This document shows, piece after piece, positions 19,527-27,329 of a stretch of DNA of 64,000 bases. Each line of letters begins with the position of its first letter. Position 1 is the stretch's first letter. Both the position numbers and the translations under genes were made by a program. The notes under the pieces were generated by a model that was not told where the DNA came from, searched no databases, and was given only the letters and a program-made list of their open reading frames with translations. Where the stretch lies: positions 1 through 64,000 of the forward strand of contig NZ_FTNI01000008.1 of the NCBI RefSeq assembly GCF_900156315.1, read 5' to 3'. The DNA comes from Microbispora rosea. Its GTDB lineage: Bacteria; Actinomycetota; Actinomycetes; Streptosporangiales; Streptosporangiaceae.

Positions 19527-19555
19527 TTGCCCATGTCCGAGGCATCGGATATGGT
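19527..19555 (+). promoter_or_regulatory. Candidate promoter of methylase gene
   Basis: TTGCCC at 19527-19532 and TATGGT at 19550-19555 are 17 bp apart. This predicts a transcript start near 19562 and agrees with GTG 19593 as the translation start. Upstream, GTTGACACAATCAAC (19494-19508) is an imperfect palindrome between the divergent genes. Confidence 0.5.
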
Positions 19556-19592
19556 CCGGTCGGATCCAAGTACTGGCGGAAGGCGGAGCGGC

Positions 19593-21596
19593 GTGCGGCG
19601 AGACGTACACGTCACCGCGGCGGACATCGCCCGCTTGGCCGGCGTGGGACGTGCGGCGGTCAGCAACTGGCGGCGCAGGCACGACGACTTCCCCGAGCCC
19701 GTGGGAGGCACGTCCACCAGCCCGGCGTTCTCCCTCGATGAGATCCGGGAGTGGCTGCGCGGCCACGCCGAGGGCAGGGACCTTCCACCGGACGAGTGGC
19801 TCTGGCAGGACCTGCGCACCACCGTCGACGACGACGACCTCGCCGACCTGATCGCCGACCTCGGGGCCTTCCTGGTGTACGTGCAGCACAAGGCGGACGA
19901 GTGGGGCAGGCTCTCGGCCGGGACGGACGAGGAGGTGGCGCGCGAGTTACCGGCCCGGGTGCGCGCGGCGTGCGTGGAGACCGTCAGTGCGGAGGCGTTC
20001 CCCGAGACCGTTCCGGCGGCCCGCGTGCCGCTGGTCCGCTCGATCGCCCGGCTGGCCGCGGAACGCGGCGCCCGAGACACCTTCGAGTTCCTGCGCGAGC
20101 GGTACTTCGAGGTGCACACCCGGCGCGTCTACTCCACCCCCGCCGAGATCGTCACACTGACGCTCGACCTCGTGGGCGACGGGTTCGGCTCCCTGCTCGA
20201 CCCGGCCTGCGGCTCGGGCCGCATCCTCGGCCGCGCGCTCCAGCGCTCGCCGGGGGCCCGGCTGCTCGGCCAGGACGTCGATCCCGTGGCCGCCCGGCTC
20301 GCCGCCGTACGGCTCGCGCTGCACTGCGACAACGCGCGGATCAGGCCGGGAGACTCCCTGCGCGCGGACGCCTTCCCCGGCGAGCTGGTGGACGCGGTGG
20401 TGTGCAACCCGCCGTTCAACGACCGCAACTGGGGTTACGAGGAGCTGACGGCCGACGCCCGGTGGGAGTACGGTCTGCCGCCGCGCGTGGAGCCTGAGCT
20501 GGCCTGGGTGCAGCACGCGCTCGCCCACCTGGCGCCGGGAGGCGTGGCCGTGCTCCTCATGCCCCCGGCCGTCGCCAGCCGCAGGTCGGGCCGGCGGATC
20601 AGGTCCCAGCTGCTGCGGCGCGGCGCGCTGCGCGCGGTCATCGCGCTCCCGCAGGGCGCCGTGCCCAACGTGGCGGTCGGCCTGACGCTGTGGATCCTGT
20701 GCCAGCCGCCGGAGGGCGGCACGCCGAGCAGTGTGCTGATGGTCGACACCTCCGGCAGGCCGGACGACTACGCCGCGGTGGCCGCCGCGGCCTGGCGCGA
20801 GTTCGGCGAGGGGCGCGAGCTGGACGAGCCGGGTGTCAGCAGGTCGGTCCCGCTCGTCGATCTGCTCGACGAGGACGTGGACCTCACTCCCGCCCGCTAC
20901 CTGTCCACGGCCGCCGACGACCTGTCACCGGAGCGGATCGCCGGGGCCCGCTCCCGGCTCGACGAGCTGCTGCAGACCGTCGCCGGGCTGCTGCCGTCCG
21001 TCGCGGCGGTGCCGGCGGACGAGCTCGCCCTGGTCCCGCTGCCCGAGCTGGTGCGGCGCGGCATGCTCGTGGTCGAGCAGCAGACGCCGGCCCGGCCGGG
21101 GGAGAAGCCCCTTCGGGGGGCGCCGGTGCTCACCGTCGAGGACGTGCTCGAAGACCGGCCCGCGACGGGATCCTGGGAGCAGGCCGGAGCGAGGCCGATC
21201 GTCACGCGGCCCGGCGACGTCGTCGTGCCGCAGGTCGTGACCGTCCCGGTCGCGCGAGTGGTGACGAAGGGCGACGCCCTGCTCGGCCCCTTCCTTTCCC
21301 TGCTGCGGCCCGATCCCGAGGTGCTCGACGCCGACTTCCTCGCCGGTTTCCTCTGCGCGTCCGTGAACGTCCGCCACTACACCTCCATGTCCTCGCGCTA
21401 CCGGGTGGACGTACGGCGTGCGGAGCTGCCGCTGCTGCCGATGGAGGAGCAACGCCGTTACGGTGAGGCGTTCCGGCGCCTGGCCGGCTTCCGGTCGGCC
21501 CTGCGAGAGGCGGCGATGCTCGGAGAGGACCTGGCCAGGCTGGTGGCCGACGGCCTCACCCACGGCGCCGTACGGCCGCCGAGTAGGGTCGGGTGA
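19593..21596 (+). CDS. N6-adenine DNA methylase with N-terminal HTH and HsdS-like C-terminus
   Basis: 667 residues from GTG 19593, preceded by GGCGGAG. Residues 7-35 form a predicted HTH (VTAADIARLAGVGRAAVSNW). A helical region leads to an HsdM-type gamma N6-adenine methylase domain: SAM motif LLDPACGSGRIL (about 202-213) and catalytic NPPF (272-275). The last ~150 residues (RPGDVVVPQVVTVPVARVV, then HYTSMSSRYRVDVRRAELPLLP) look like half of a type I specificity subunit. No restriction subunit is nearby, so this may be an orphan or epigenetic methylase. The MazG-like gene starts 1 bp after its stop, implying coupling. Confidence 0.85.
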   Translation: MRRDVHVTAADIARLAGVGRAAVSNWRRRHDDFPEPVGGTSTSPAFSLDEIREWLRGHAEGRDLPPDEWLWQDLRTTVDDDDLADLIADLGAFLVYVQHKADEWGRLSAGTDEEVARELPARVRAACVETVSAEAFPETVPAARVPLVRSIARLAAERGARDTFEFLRERYFEVHTRRVYSTPAEIVTLTLDLVGDGFGSLLDPACGSGRILGRALQRSPGARLLGQDVDPVAARLAAVRLALHCDNARIRPGDSLRADAFPGELVDAVVCNPPFNDRNWGYEELTADARWEYGLPPRVEPELAWVQHALAHLAPGGVAVLLMPPAVASRRSGRRIRSQLLRRGALRAVIALPQGAVPNVAVGLTLWILCQPPEGGTPSSVLMVDTSGRPDDYAAVAAAAWREFGEGRELDEPGVSRSVPLVDLLDEDVDLTPARYLSTAADDLSPERIAGARSRLDELLQTVAGLLPSVAAVPADELALVPLPELVRRGMLVVEQQTPARPGEKPLRGAPVLTVEDVLEDRPATGSWEQAGARPIVTRPGDVVVPQVVTVPVARVVTKGDALLGPFLSLLRPDPEVLDADFLAGFLCASVNVRHYTSMSSRYRVDVRRAELPLLPMEEQRRYGEAFRRLAGFRSALREAAMLGEDLARLVADGLTHGAVRPPSRVG

Positions 21597-21597
21597 C

Positions 21598-21954
21598 GTG
21601 AGCGGGGAACTGGAGCACCTGGCCGCCCGGCTGCGCGAGTTCGTCCGAGAGCGGGACTGGGAGGGGTTCCACACGCCCAAGAACCTGGCGATGGCCCTCG
21701 CCGGAGAGGCGGGGGAGCTGATCGCCGAGTTCCAGTGGCTGACGGCCGAGGAGTCGCGCGAGCTCGACGAGGACGCCCTCCGCAGGGTTCGCGCCGAGCT
21801 CGGGGACGTGGCGTTGTATCTGGTCAGGCTGGCCGACGCGCTGGGCGTCGACCTCGTCGAGGCCGCGCACGCCAAGCTGGACGACAGCGAGCGCCGCTAC
21901 GATCCCGAGACCTATCGCGGCTCCGCCAGGAAGGCGCCTCCGCTGACCTCGTGA
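21598..21954 (+). CDS. MazG-like nucleotide pyrophosphohydrolase
   Basis: 118 residues from GTG 21598. The all-alpha NTP-pyrophosphatase pattern is present: GEAGELIAEFQW (ExxE-type metal site) followed by ELGDVALYLVRLAD (ExxD). Size and motifs match the RS21-C6/dCTP-pyrophosphatase branch, which hydrolyses (often modified) dNTPs. The start lies 1 bp after the stop of the DNA methylase, so the pair should be translated together. A role in cleaning methylated or damaged nucleotides is inference. Confidence 0.87.
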   Translation: MSGELEHLAARLREFVRERDWEGFHTPKNLAMALAGEAGELIAEFQWLTAEESRELDEDALRRVRAELGDVALYLVRLADALGVDLVEAAHAKLDDSERRYDPETYRGSARKAPPLTS

Positions 21955-22003
21955 CGCCCCTGGCGTTCCGGCGTCGCCGGACGCCTTCCGGCGGCCGGGT
22001 GAG

Positions 22004-22042
22004 CGGCCCTCGCGTCGTGGGGTGATCCGTACGCGAGGGCCG
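22004..22042. terminator. Bidirectional terminator hairpin
   Basis: CGGCCCTCGCGT (22004-22015) and ACGCGAGGGCCG (22031-22042) form a perfect 12-bp stem with a 15-nt loop, placed between convergent genes ending at 21954 and 22053. There is no T-run, as is usual in high-GC actinomycetes. Confidence 0.75.
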
Positions 22043-22052
22043 AGCGGTGCGG

Positions 22053-22418
22053 TCAGCTCTCGATGAACTGGTGGTCGGTCCTGATCCGGCCGTCCTCGCC
22101 GAGGGAGAGGAAGTCGAACCCGACCGAGTCCACCTCGCCGGAGGCGGTCCGCACCATCTCCCAGTTGAAGCGGACCGCGCCGTGGTGCCCGCCGGCGTTC
22201 TCCACGGCCCGGAAGACGTACGCGCCGGGAGCCACCCACTTGTCATACGACGCGGCGATGCGCACCTCCAGCTCCGCGTGGCCGTGGGCCTCCAGGGACG
22301 GGGTGTAGTGGGCGGCGTCGGGGGTGAACAGCCGGTCGATCATCTCGCGGCGCACGGCGGCGTCGGGCTCGTTCCACACGGCGACGTAGCGGCGGGCCAG
22401 GTCGTTGAGGTCGTTCAT
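22053..22418 (-). CDS. SnoaL/NTF2-like protein
   Basis: 121 residues from ATG 22418. It has the NTF2-like cone-fold pattern of SnoaL-type proteins: RRYVAVWNEPDAAVRREMID at the N-terminus, LFTPDAAHYTPS, a central sheet ending in GHHGAVRFNWEM, and GRIRTDHQFIE at the end. Such proteins are small enzymes or binding domains of diverse function. It lies 21 bp downstream of the MFS transporter gene on the same strand and is probably co-transcribed under the TetR gene at 23885. Confidence 0.82.
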   Translation of the reverse strand: MNDLNDLARRYVAVWNEPDAAVRREMIDRLFTPDAAHYTPSLEAHGHAELEVRIAASYDKWVAPGAYVFRAVENAGGHHGAVRFNWEMVRTASGEVDSVGFDFLSLGEDGRIRTDHQFIES

Positions 22419-22439
22419 GGTTCTCCTCGCTGATGACGG

Positions 22440-23792
22440 TCAGGCTGCGGCCCTGGCACGGGGAAGCCACTGGACGAGAGCGGCGATGGCCAGGGTGATG
22501 ACGATGAGGTAGACGAGCCCGTGCTGGAACGCCACGGTGACGCCGCCGGACAGGGCGCTGTAGAAGACGATGCCGATGATGCCGACGCCCAGTGCGCCGC
22601 CGACCTGCTGGGCCGTGGTCAGGGCGCCCGCGGCGCCGCCGGCGTGGTGCGGGGCGACCCTCGACAGGACGGTCCCCATGATGGGCGACAGGACCAGCCC
22701 CATGCCGGCTCCGTCGACGGCGAGCACGGGCACCAGCCAGCCGATCGGCGCGTTCCCCGTGACCGCGACCAGCAGGACGGCCAGGCTCACCGCCCTGGTC
22801 AGGCCGCCGAACGCGATGATCTGGCGGCCGAAGCGCGCGGCCAGGCGCGGCGCCGCCAGCGATGCCGCGAGGTAGCCCGCGCCGATCGGCGTGAAGACCA
22901 GACCCGCCTGCAGGGCGTCCAGGCCCCGGCCCTCCTGGGAGTACATGGCGAAGATCAGGAAGTAGGCCGCCATGCCCATCGAGAACGCGAGGTTGGTGAG
23001 CAGCCCCGCCGTGACGGCGCGCTCGCGGAACAGGGCGAGGTCGATCAGCGGTGAGTCGTGCCGCCGCCGGGCGTAGGCCAGCAGCAGCGCGACCGCCAGG
23101 GCGAACGACACCCAGGTCCACACCGGCCACCCCTGCTCGCGGCCCTCGATCAGCGGCAGCAGCGTGGCCGCCAGCGCGAGCGTGACCAGGGCGGCCCCGC
23201 CGAGGTCGAGCCGTACGGCGCCGGCTGCCCGGCTCTCCGGGATCACCCGCCAGGTCGCGGCGAGCGCGACGACGCCGATCGGGAGGTTGATCAGGAAGCA
23301 GGCCCGCCAGCCGAGGCCGAACAGGTCGGCCTGGATGAGCAGGCCCCCGGCCAACTGGCCGAACACCGCCGCGAGCCCCATGGTCAGCGCGTACGCGTTG
23401 ACGGCTCTGGCCTGGGCGGCGCCGCTGTAGGCGGTGCGGATGACGGCGAGCACCTGCGGGGCGAGGACGGCGGCCGCGGCCCCCTGGACGACGCGGGCGA
23501 CCACGAGCGAACCCGCGTCGGGGGCCAGTCCGCAGGCGACCGACGCGAGCGTGAACAGGGCGAGGCCGAGGGCGAACATCCGGCGCCGGCCGAACACGTC
23601 GCCCAGGCGTCCGCCCAGGACCAGCCCCGAGCCGTACGCCAGGGCGTATCCGGCGACCACCCATTCGACGGCGGCGGGTCCGGCGCGCAGGTCCCGCTGC
23701 ATGGTGGGGATGGCCACATTGACGATGAAGAAATCGAGGATCGCGACGAAGACGCCGGTCAGCACGGTGGGGAGAGTCCCCGCGCGGGCCAT
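22440..23792 (-). CDS. MFS multidrug transporter (DHA2, 14 TM)
   Basis: 450 residues from ATG 23792, preceded by GGGAG; a longer frame to 23864 runs through the promoter and is rejected. The first TM begins LTGVFVAILDFFIVNVAIPT, the DHA2 signature of drug:H+ antiporters (EmrB/QacA type). LGGRLGDVFGRRRMF is the MFS loop 2-3 motif and a motif-C-like region follows in TM5. The hydrophobicity pattern fits about 14 TM segments. It is divergent from a TetR repressor whose operator lies between its -35 and -10. It probably exports a drug-like compound; the substrate is unknown. Confidence 0.92.
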   Translation of the reverse strand: MARAGTLPTVLTGVFVAILDFFIVNVAIPTMQRDLRAGPAAVEWVVAGYALAYGSGLVLGGRLGDVFGRRRMFALGLALFTLASVACGLAPDAGSLVVARVVQGAAAAVLAPQVLAVIRTAYSGAAQARAVNAYALTMGLAAVFGQLAGGLLIQADLFGLGWRACFLINLPIGVVALAATWRVIPESRAAGAVRLDLGGAALVTLALAATLLPLIEGREQGWPVWTWVSFALAVALLLAYARRRHDSPLIDLALFRERAVTAGLLTNLAFSMGMAAYFLIFAMYSQEGRGLDALQAGLVFTPIGAGYLAASLAAPRLAARFGRQIIAFGGLTRAVSLAVLLVAVTGNAPIGWLVPVLAVDGAGMGLVLSPIMGTVLSRVAPHHAGGAAGALTTAQQVGGALGVGIIGIVFYSALSGGVTVAFQHGLVYLIVITLAIAALVQWLPRARAAA

Positions 23793-23835
23793 TCGCACTC
23801 CCAGGGTGAATAGAACGATCGGTATACGCCGCCTA

Positions 23836-23864
23836 ATTAGATAGACCGATTGATCTACTGTCAA
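23836..23864 (-). promoter_or_regulatory. MFS promoter with TetR operator in the spacer
   Basis: On the minus strand, TTGACA (23859-23864), a 17-bp spacer and TCTAAT (23836-23841) make a near-consensus vegetative promoter. A 20-bp imperfect palindrome with arms TAGAT and ATCTA (23838-23857) fills the spacer. A repressor bound there would block RNA polymerase directly. The TetR gene starts at 23885 on the other strand. Confidence 0.8.
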
Positions 23865-23884
23865 GCACGTGCCAGAATCGTCAC

Positions 23885-24442
23885 GTGACGACGAGACCCG
23901 GCCCCCGCGAGCGGCTGCTCGACGCCGCCAGAGAGCTCACCTACAGCCAGGGCGTGCAGGTGGGCGTCGACGCGATACTCAAGCAGGCGGATGTCGCGAG
24001 ACGCTCGCTCTACCAGCACTTCGGCGGCAAGGACGGCCTCGTGGCCGAGGTGCTGCGCAGTGACGGCGGGCTGGACCGCTACCGCCAGGTCATGAACGAG
24101 GCGGGGGACGATCCGCGCGAGCGGGTGCTGGCCGTGTTCGACGAGCTCGACGCGATCACCTCGCAGCCGGCCTTCCGCGGCTGCCGTTACACCGCGGCCG
24201 AGCTCACGCTCACCGACCCCGCGCATCCGGCGCACGCGGAGGTGCGGGCCTTCAAAGAGGGGCTGCACCGGCTGATGGCGGCGGAGCTGACCCGCCACGG
24301 GCACCCCGCTCCCGACGCGGGCGCCGACCAGCTCCTCGTGCTCATCGACGGCGTGCTCGCCCACGCCGTCACCCGTCCCGGCGCCCGTCCCGCCCTGGCC
24401 GCGCGGGCGCTCGCGGAGGCCGTGCTCGCAGCGTCGAAGTGA
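23885..24442 (+). CDS. TetR-family repressor
   Basis: 185 residues from GTG 23885. The N-terminal HTH is typical: RERLLDAARELTYSQGVQVG, then VDAILKQADVARRSLYQHFG. The C-terminal ligand domain (about 60-185) includes FRGCRYTAAEL. It is divergent from the MFS pump, and the palindrome inside the pump promoter is its likely operator. A repressor-pump pair of this form is usually induced by the exported compound. Confidence 0.9.
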   Translation: MTTRPGPRERLLDAARELTYSQGVQVGVDAILKQADVARRSLYQHFGGKDGLVAEVLRSDGGLDRYRQVMNEAGDDPRERVLAVFDELDAITSQPAFRGCRYTAAELTLTDPAHPAHAEVRAFKEGLHRLMAAELTRHGHPAPDAGADQLLVLIDGVLAHAVTRPGARPALAARALAEAVLAASK

Positions 24443-24552
24443 TTGGCCTTGCCCAAATTTGACTGTTTCGGTCATCTCCTGGTTGGTGATCCGCAAGGAT
24501 GATCGCCAGGACGCCGCCCGGACGGAGGGCGGCGGTTGGGAAAGGACAACGT

Positions 24553-25023
24553 ATGCGCAGGTCCGCGAGTACGGTCGTCGTCGCAGCGGCGCTGGCCGTC
24601 GGAGGGCTCGTCGCCAACCCGGCATACGCGATCTCCGCCGGCTACACCCCCGAGGGGGTGTGCGGCTCCGGCTTCGGCCGGGTCACCCACGACGGCAGCC
24701 GGGCGGTGAAGACCCCGTCGGGGCAGGTCTTCGGGCGCGTCTACCTGCTCTACAACCGCTCGACCGGGCAGAACTGCGTCGTCACCATCAAGTCGGCGTA
24801 CGTCGGCACTCCCACCAGGACCTCCGCCCAGCTCATGGTGCGGCTGCCCAACGGGAGGACGGCCGAGAAGATCGACCACCTGAAGAAGTACAAGTACTAC
24901 GCGGGCCCGGTGAAGCTGAACGCCAAGGGCAAGTGCGTGAAGTACTACGGCACGGTCGCCGACACGCGCGTGGACGGGGAGATCGCGAGCGGTGGCCGCC
25001 TGACGTGGGGCAACTGCAGCTGA
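24553..25023 (+). CDS. SapA-like spore-associated secreted protein
   Basis: 156 residues from ATG 24553, with AAAGGA upstream. A signal peptide ends about ANPAYA. The mature part has the pattern of spore-associated protein A of streptomycetes: YTPEGVCGSGFG, VYLLYNRSTGQNCVV, YYAGPVKLNAKGKCVKYYG, WGNCS, with four cysteines likely forming two disulfides. SapA was described as a spore-surface-associated protein; its function is not established. It is a single gene downstream of the TetR gene. Confidence 0.85.
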   Translation: MRRSASTVVVAAALAVGGLVANPAYAISAGYTPEGVCGSGFGRVTHDGSRAVKTPSGQVFGRVYLLYNRSTGQNCVVTIKSAYVGTPTRTSAQLMVRLPNGRTAEKIDHLKKYKYYAGPVKLNAKGKCVKYYGTVADTRVDGEIASGGRLTWGNCS

Positions 25024-25209
25024 CCCCGGACGTCTGGGCCACGGCCCGGTAGGGCCGGCCGCAGGGACCGCCCGGCGGCCCCTGCGGCACTCGGTGGACC
25101 GGCCGGGCCACCGGCCGGCGGTCTCGCCGGCCGAAAACGATTGGCGGGCCGGCCCACATGTCCGATAGAACAGGCGCGGATCTTCGACGACGAGAGGAGG
25201 GACGAGCCG

Positions 25210-25263
25210 ATGTATGCCGAGAACGTCGTGCCGGTTCCTTCCCGGGGTACGGCCGGACGCTGA
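25210..25263 (+). CDS. Candidate 17-residue small ORF with strong RBS
   Basis: ATG 25210 follows an excellent Shine-Dalgarno sequence (GAGGAGGGA, spacing about 8). The peptide is MYAENVVPVPSRGTAGR, ending 40 bp before the GNAT gene at 25304. It could be a leader peptide or small protein; I do not recognise it. The rest of the 280-bp gap holds only GC-rich inverted repeats. Confidence 0.4.
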   Translation: MYAENVVPVPSRGTAGR

Positions 25264-25303
25264 CCCCTGGGCGCGAGCGGCACGCCTCACCTGAGGAAGT
25301 GCA

Positions 25304-26275
25304 GTGAACCCCGACAACCTGATCATGCGCCCCATCGCGGGGCGTGCGGAACTCGACCTTTTTCGCCGCCTGCCCTACGTACTGAACGACGAGCTGGACG
25401 ACGACCTCGCCTCCGGCCGCCGGCGGCCCGAGTGGATGTGGATGGCGCTGCGCGGCGACCGCCTCGTCGCCAGGCTGGCCTGGTGGGCCCCGCGCGCGGG
25501 CGAGGCGCCGGCGCTGCTGGACATCCTCGACCTCGACGACACCACGCCCGGTCCGGCGAGCATCGACGCCGGGGTCCGGCTGTATGAGACCGCGAGCGCC
25601 GCGGTGCTGCCGGTGGGGGTACGTCCGCCGGAATACAACGTGTTCGTCCCCCCGAGGTGGCGTGACGAGGCGGAGGCGAGGCGTGCAGTCGAGGACCGCG
25701 TCGCCGTGCTGGAGCGGGCCGGCGCTCGGCTGCTCGTCGAACGGCTGCGGCTGGAGTGGCGGCCGGGCACGCCCATCGCGCCGTCGAGCGGGCGGCTGGC
25801 CTTCCGTCCCGTGACCGGCAGGCAGGAACTGGTCGCGCTGATGACCCTCGTCCTCGACGGCACGCTCGACGCCCACAGCCGCGCCGAGCTCGTCCACATG
25901 TCCGCCGAGCGGGCCGCGGCCCAGCACTACGACGACGAGCTCGCCCACTACCCGAGCCCACGGGAATGGTGGCGGATCGGCACCTCACCTGAGGGCGAAC
26001 CCGTGGGATTCGTCATCCCGGCGCGTAACGCCTACAACGCGATGATCGCGTACATCGGGGTCGTGCCCGCCCACCGGGGCAGGGGCCACATCGACGACCT
26101 GCTGGCCGAGGGGACGCGGATCCTCGCCGGGCAGGGCGTCCCGCGTGTCCGCGCCGCCACGGACGTCGGGAACGTCCCCATGGCCCGGGCGTTCCTCCGT
26201 TCCGGATACGAGGTCATCGGGCAGCGCATCGACATGACCTGGAATGAGAACGCCTCCCAGTACGCCTCCCAGTAG
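25304..26275 (+). CDS. GNAT-family N-acetyltransferase
   Basis: 323 residues from GTG 25304. The acetyl-CoA motif A is in the C-terminal half: AYIGVVPAHRGRGHIDDLL, with RGRGH as the Q/RxxGxG/A element, followed by VPMARAFLRSGY. The N-terminal half (about 1-160) is a degenerate second GNAT-like domain without that motif (LRGDRLVARLAWWA). Two-domain GNATs of this form are common in actinomycetes; the substrate is unknown. It lies upstream of the erm-type gene in the same direction, separated by the leader region. Confidence 0.85.
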   Translation: MNPDNLIMRPIAGRAELDLFRRLPYVLNDELDDDLASGRRRPEWMWMALRGDRLVARLAWWAPRAGEAPALLDILDLDDTTPGPASIDAGVRLYETASAAVLPVGVRPPEYNVFVPPRWRDEAEARRAVEDRVAVLERAGARLLVERLRLEWRPGTPIAPSSGRLAFRPVTGRQELVALMTLVLDGTLDAHSRAELVHMSAERAAAQHYDDELAHYPSPREWWRIGTSPEGEPVGFVIPARNAYNAMIAYIGVVPAHRGRGHIDDLLAEGTRILAGQGVPRVRAATDVGNVPMARAFLRSGYEVIGQRIDMTWNENASQYASQ

Positions 26276-26356
26276 GACGGGCGCCGCCGCGCGGGTGGAA
26301 GCGGGTGCGGAGGACCTGTGCGGGAAATGGTTTGCGGGTCCCCCCATCGTGCTCGC

Positions 26357-26362
26357 TAGGGT
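26357..26362 (+). promoter_or_regulatory. Candidate -10 element of the erm leader transcript
   Basis: TAGGGT lies seven bases before the ATG of the leader peptide, so transcription would start at or next to that ATG and the leader would be translated from a nearly leaderless mRNA. No clear -35 is present; an A/T-rich patch (GAAATGGTTTG) lies further upstream, as in activator-dependent promoters. Confidence 0.4.
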
Positions 26363-26369
26363 GACGCCC

Positions 26370-26411
26370 ATGTGCTGCTTCGCATGCTTCACGAGGATCC
26401 GCCGCTCGTAG
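26370..26411 (+). CDS. Leader peptide of erm-type gene
   Basis: A 13-codon ORF encodes MCCFACFTRIRRS. Its last codons and stop lie in the 5' arm and loop of a strong stem (26394-26422). It contains Arg-Ile-Arg, an instance of the +x(+) motif known to stall macrolide-bound ribosomes (for example in ErmD leaders). Position, size, stem and downstream methylase are those of macrolide-responsive attenuators. Stalling is inferred, not shown. Confidence 0.65.
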   Translation: MCCFACFTRIRRS

Positions 26412-26508
26412 CGGCGGATCCTTCCTCTCGTACGGCTCCGCCGCCATCGGTGTCCTCGCCGGTGCGGCGCTTCCGCGCTGCCCGGCTCCGATCGCGCGCT
26501 CGCGGAGC
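26394..26508 (+). promoter_or_regulatory. Attenuator-like RNA structure upstream of erm-type gene
   Basis: Stem 1:2 pairs 26394-26406 with 26410-26422 (13 bp, perfect, 3-nt loop). Arm 2 (26411-26418, GCGGCGGA) can instead pair with 26437-26444 (TCCGCCGC). That segment otherwise pairs with 26464-26469. The Shine-Dalgarno GGAG (26504-26507) is inside CGGAGC, which can pair with GCTCCG at 26485-26490. A ribosome stalled on the leader would mask arm 1 and shift the pairing. Whether the switch acts on transcription or translation cannot be told by eye. Confidence 0.6.
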
Positions 26509-26514
26509 ACTTTC

Positions 26515-27291
26515 ATGGTTCATCAGGGCGGACGGCACGAGCTCGGCCAGAACTTTCTCGTCGACCGCACGGTCATCGCACGCATAGGGGAACTCGTCGC
26601 CAGGACGACGGGCCCGATCGTCGAGGTCGGCGCGGGGGACGGGGCGCTCACGCTTCCCCTGAGCCGGTACGGCAGGCCGGTGACGGCCGTCGAGGTCGAT
26701 CCCGGGCGGGCACGCCGACTGGCCCGGCGCGTCCCGGCCAACGTCACCGTCGTCGCCGCCGACATTCTGCGGTTCCGGTTTCCCCGGCATCCTCACGTGG
26801 TCGTCGGAAACCTGCCGTTCCATCTCACGACCTCGATCATGCGGCGGCTCCTCGCGGCGTCCGGCTGGAGGACGGCGGTGCTGCTGGTCCAGTGGGAGGT
26901 CGCCCGGCGGCGGGCCGGCGTCGGCGGCGCCAGCATGCTGACCGCCGCCTGGTGGCCGTGGTACGCCTTCGAGGTGCATGCGCGGGTGCCCGCCCGTTCG
27001 TTCCGGCCCGCCCCCTCGGTCGACGGCGGCCTGCTCACGATGACGCGCAGAGCCGTACCTCTCGTCGCCGAGCGAGGGCCGTACCAGGACCTCGTGCGCC
27101 AGGTCTTCACCGGTCGCGGTCGCGGCCTGACGGAGATCCTCGAACGCATCGGATGCCTGGACCGCAGGGCCGTACGCGTCTGGGCGCGTGAGGCGGGGGT
27201 GGCGCCGCACGCGCTGCCCAAGGACCTGACCGCCGGCCAATGGGCGTCCCTCTGGCGGGAAGTGACGCGGAACCGGCGGCCGGGCCTGTGA
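26515..27291 (+). CDS. erm: Erm-family 23S rRNA adenine N6-methyltransferase
   Basis: 258 residues from ATG 26515. Erm proteins methylate A2058 of 23S rRNA and give macrolide-lincosamide-streptogramin B resistance. Visible signatures: HELGQNFLVD at the N-terminus, SAM motif I VEVGAGDGALT (36-46), AVEVDP, and the catalytic NLPF (99-102) within VVGNLPFHLTTSIMRRLL. QWEVARRRAGVGG and PSVDGGLL match the actinomycete Erm group (ErmE/ErmS-like) rather than KsgA. The C-terminal helices (LPKDLTAGQWASLW) are complete. It is preceded by a leader peptide and competing stems. The closest named class cannot be fixed without a search. Confidence 0.92.
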   Translation: MVHQGGRHELGQNFLVDRTVIARIGELVARTTGPIVEVGAGDGALTLPLSRYGRPVTAVEVDPGRARRLARRVPANVTVVAADILRFRFPRHPHVVVGNLPFHLTTSIMRRLLAASGWRTAVLLVQWEVARRRAGVGGASMLTAAWWPWYAFEVHARVPARSFRPAPSVDGGLLTMTRRAVPLVAERGPYQDLVRQVFTGRGRGLTEILERIGCLDRRAVRVWAREAGVAPHALPKDLTAGQWASLWREVTRNRRPGL

Positions 27292-27329
27292 TGATGTCCT
27301 TTTGCCGTGTCGCGGATGAAAGGAATCAC

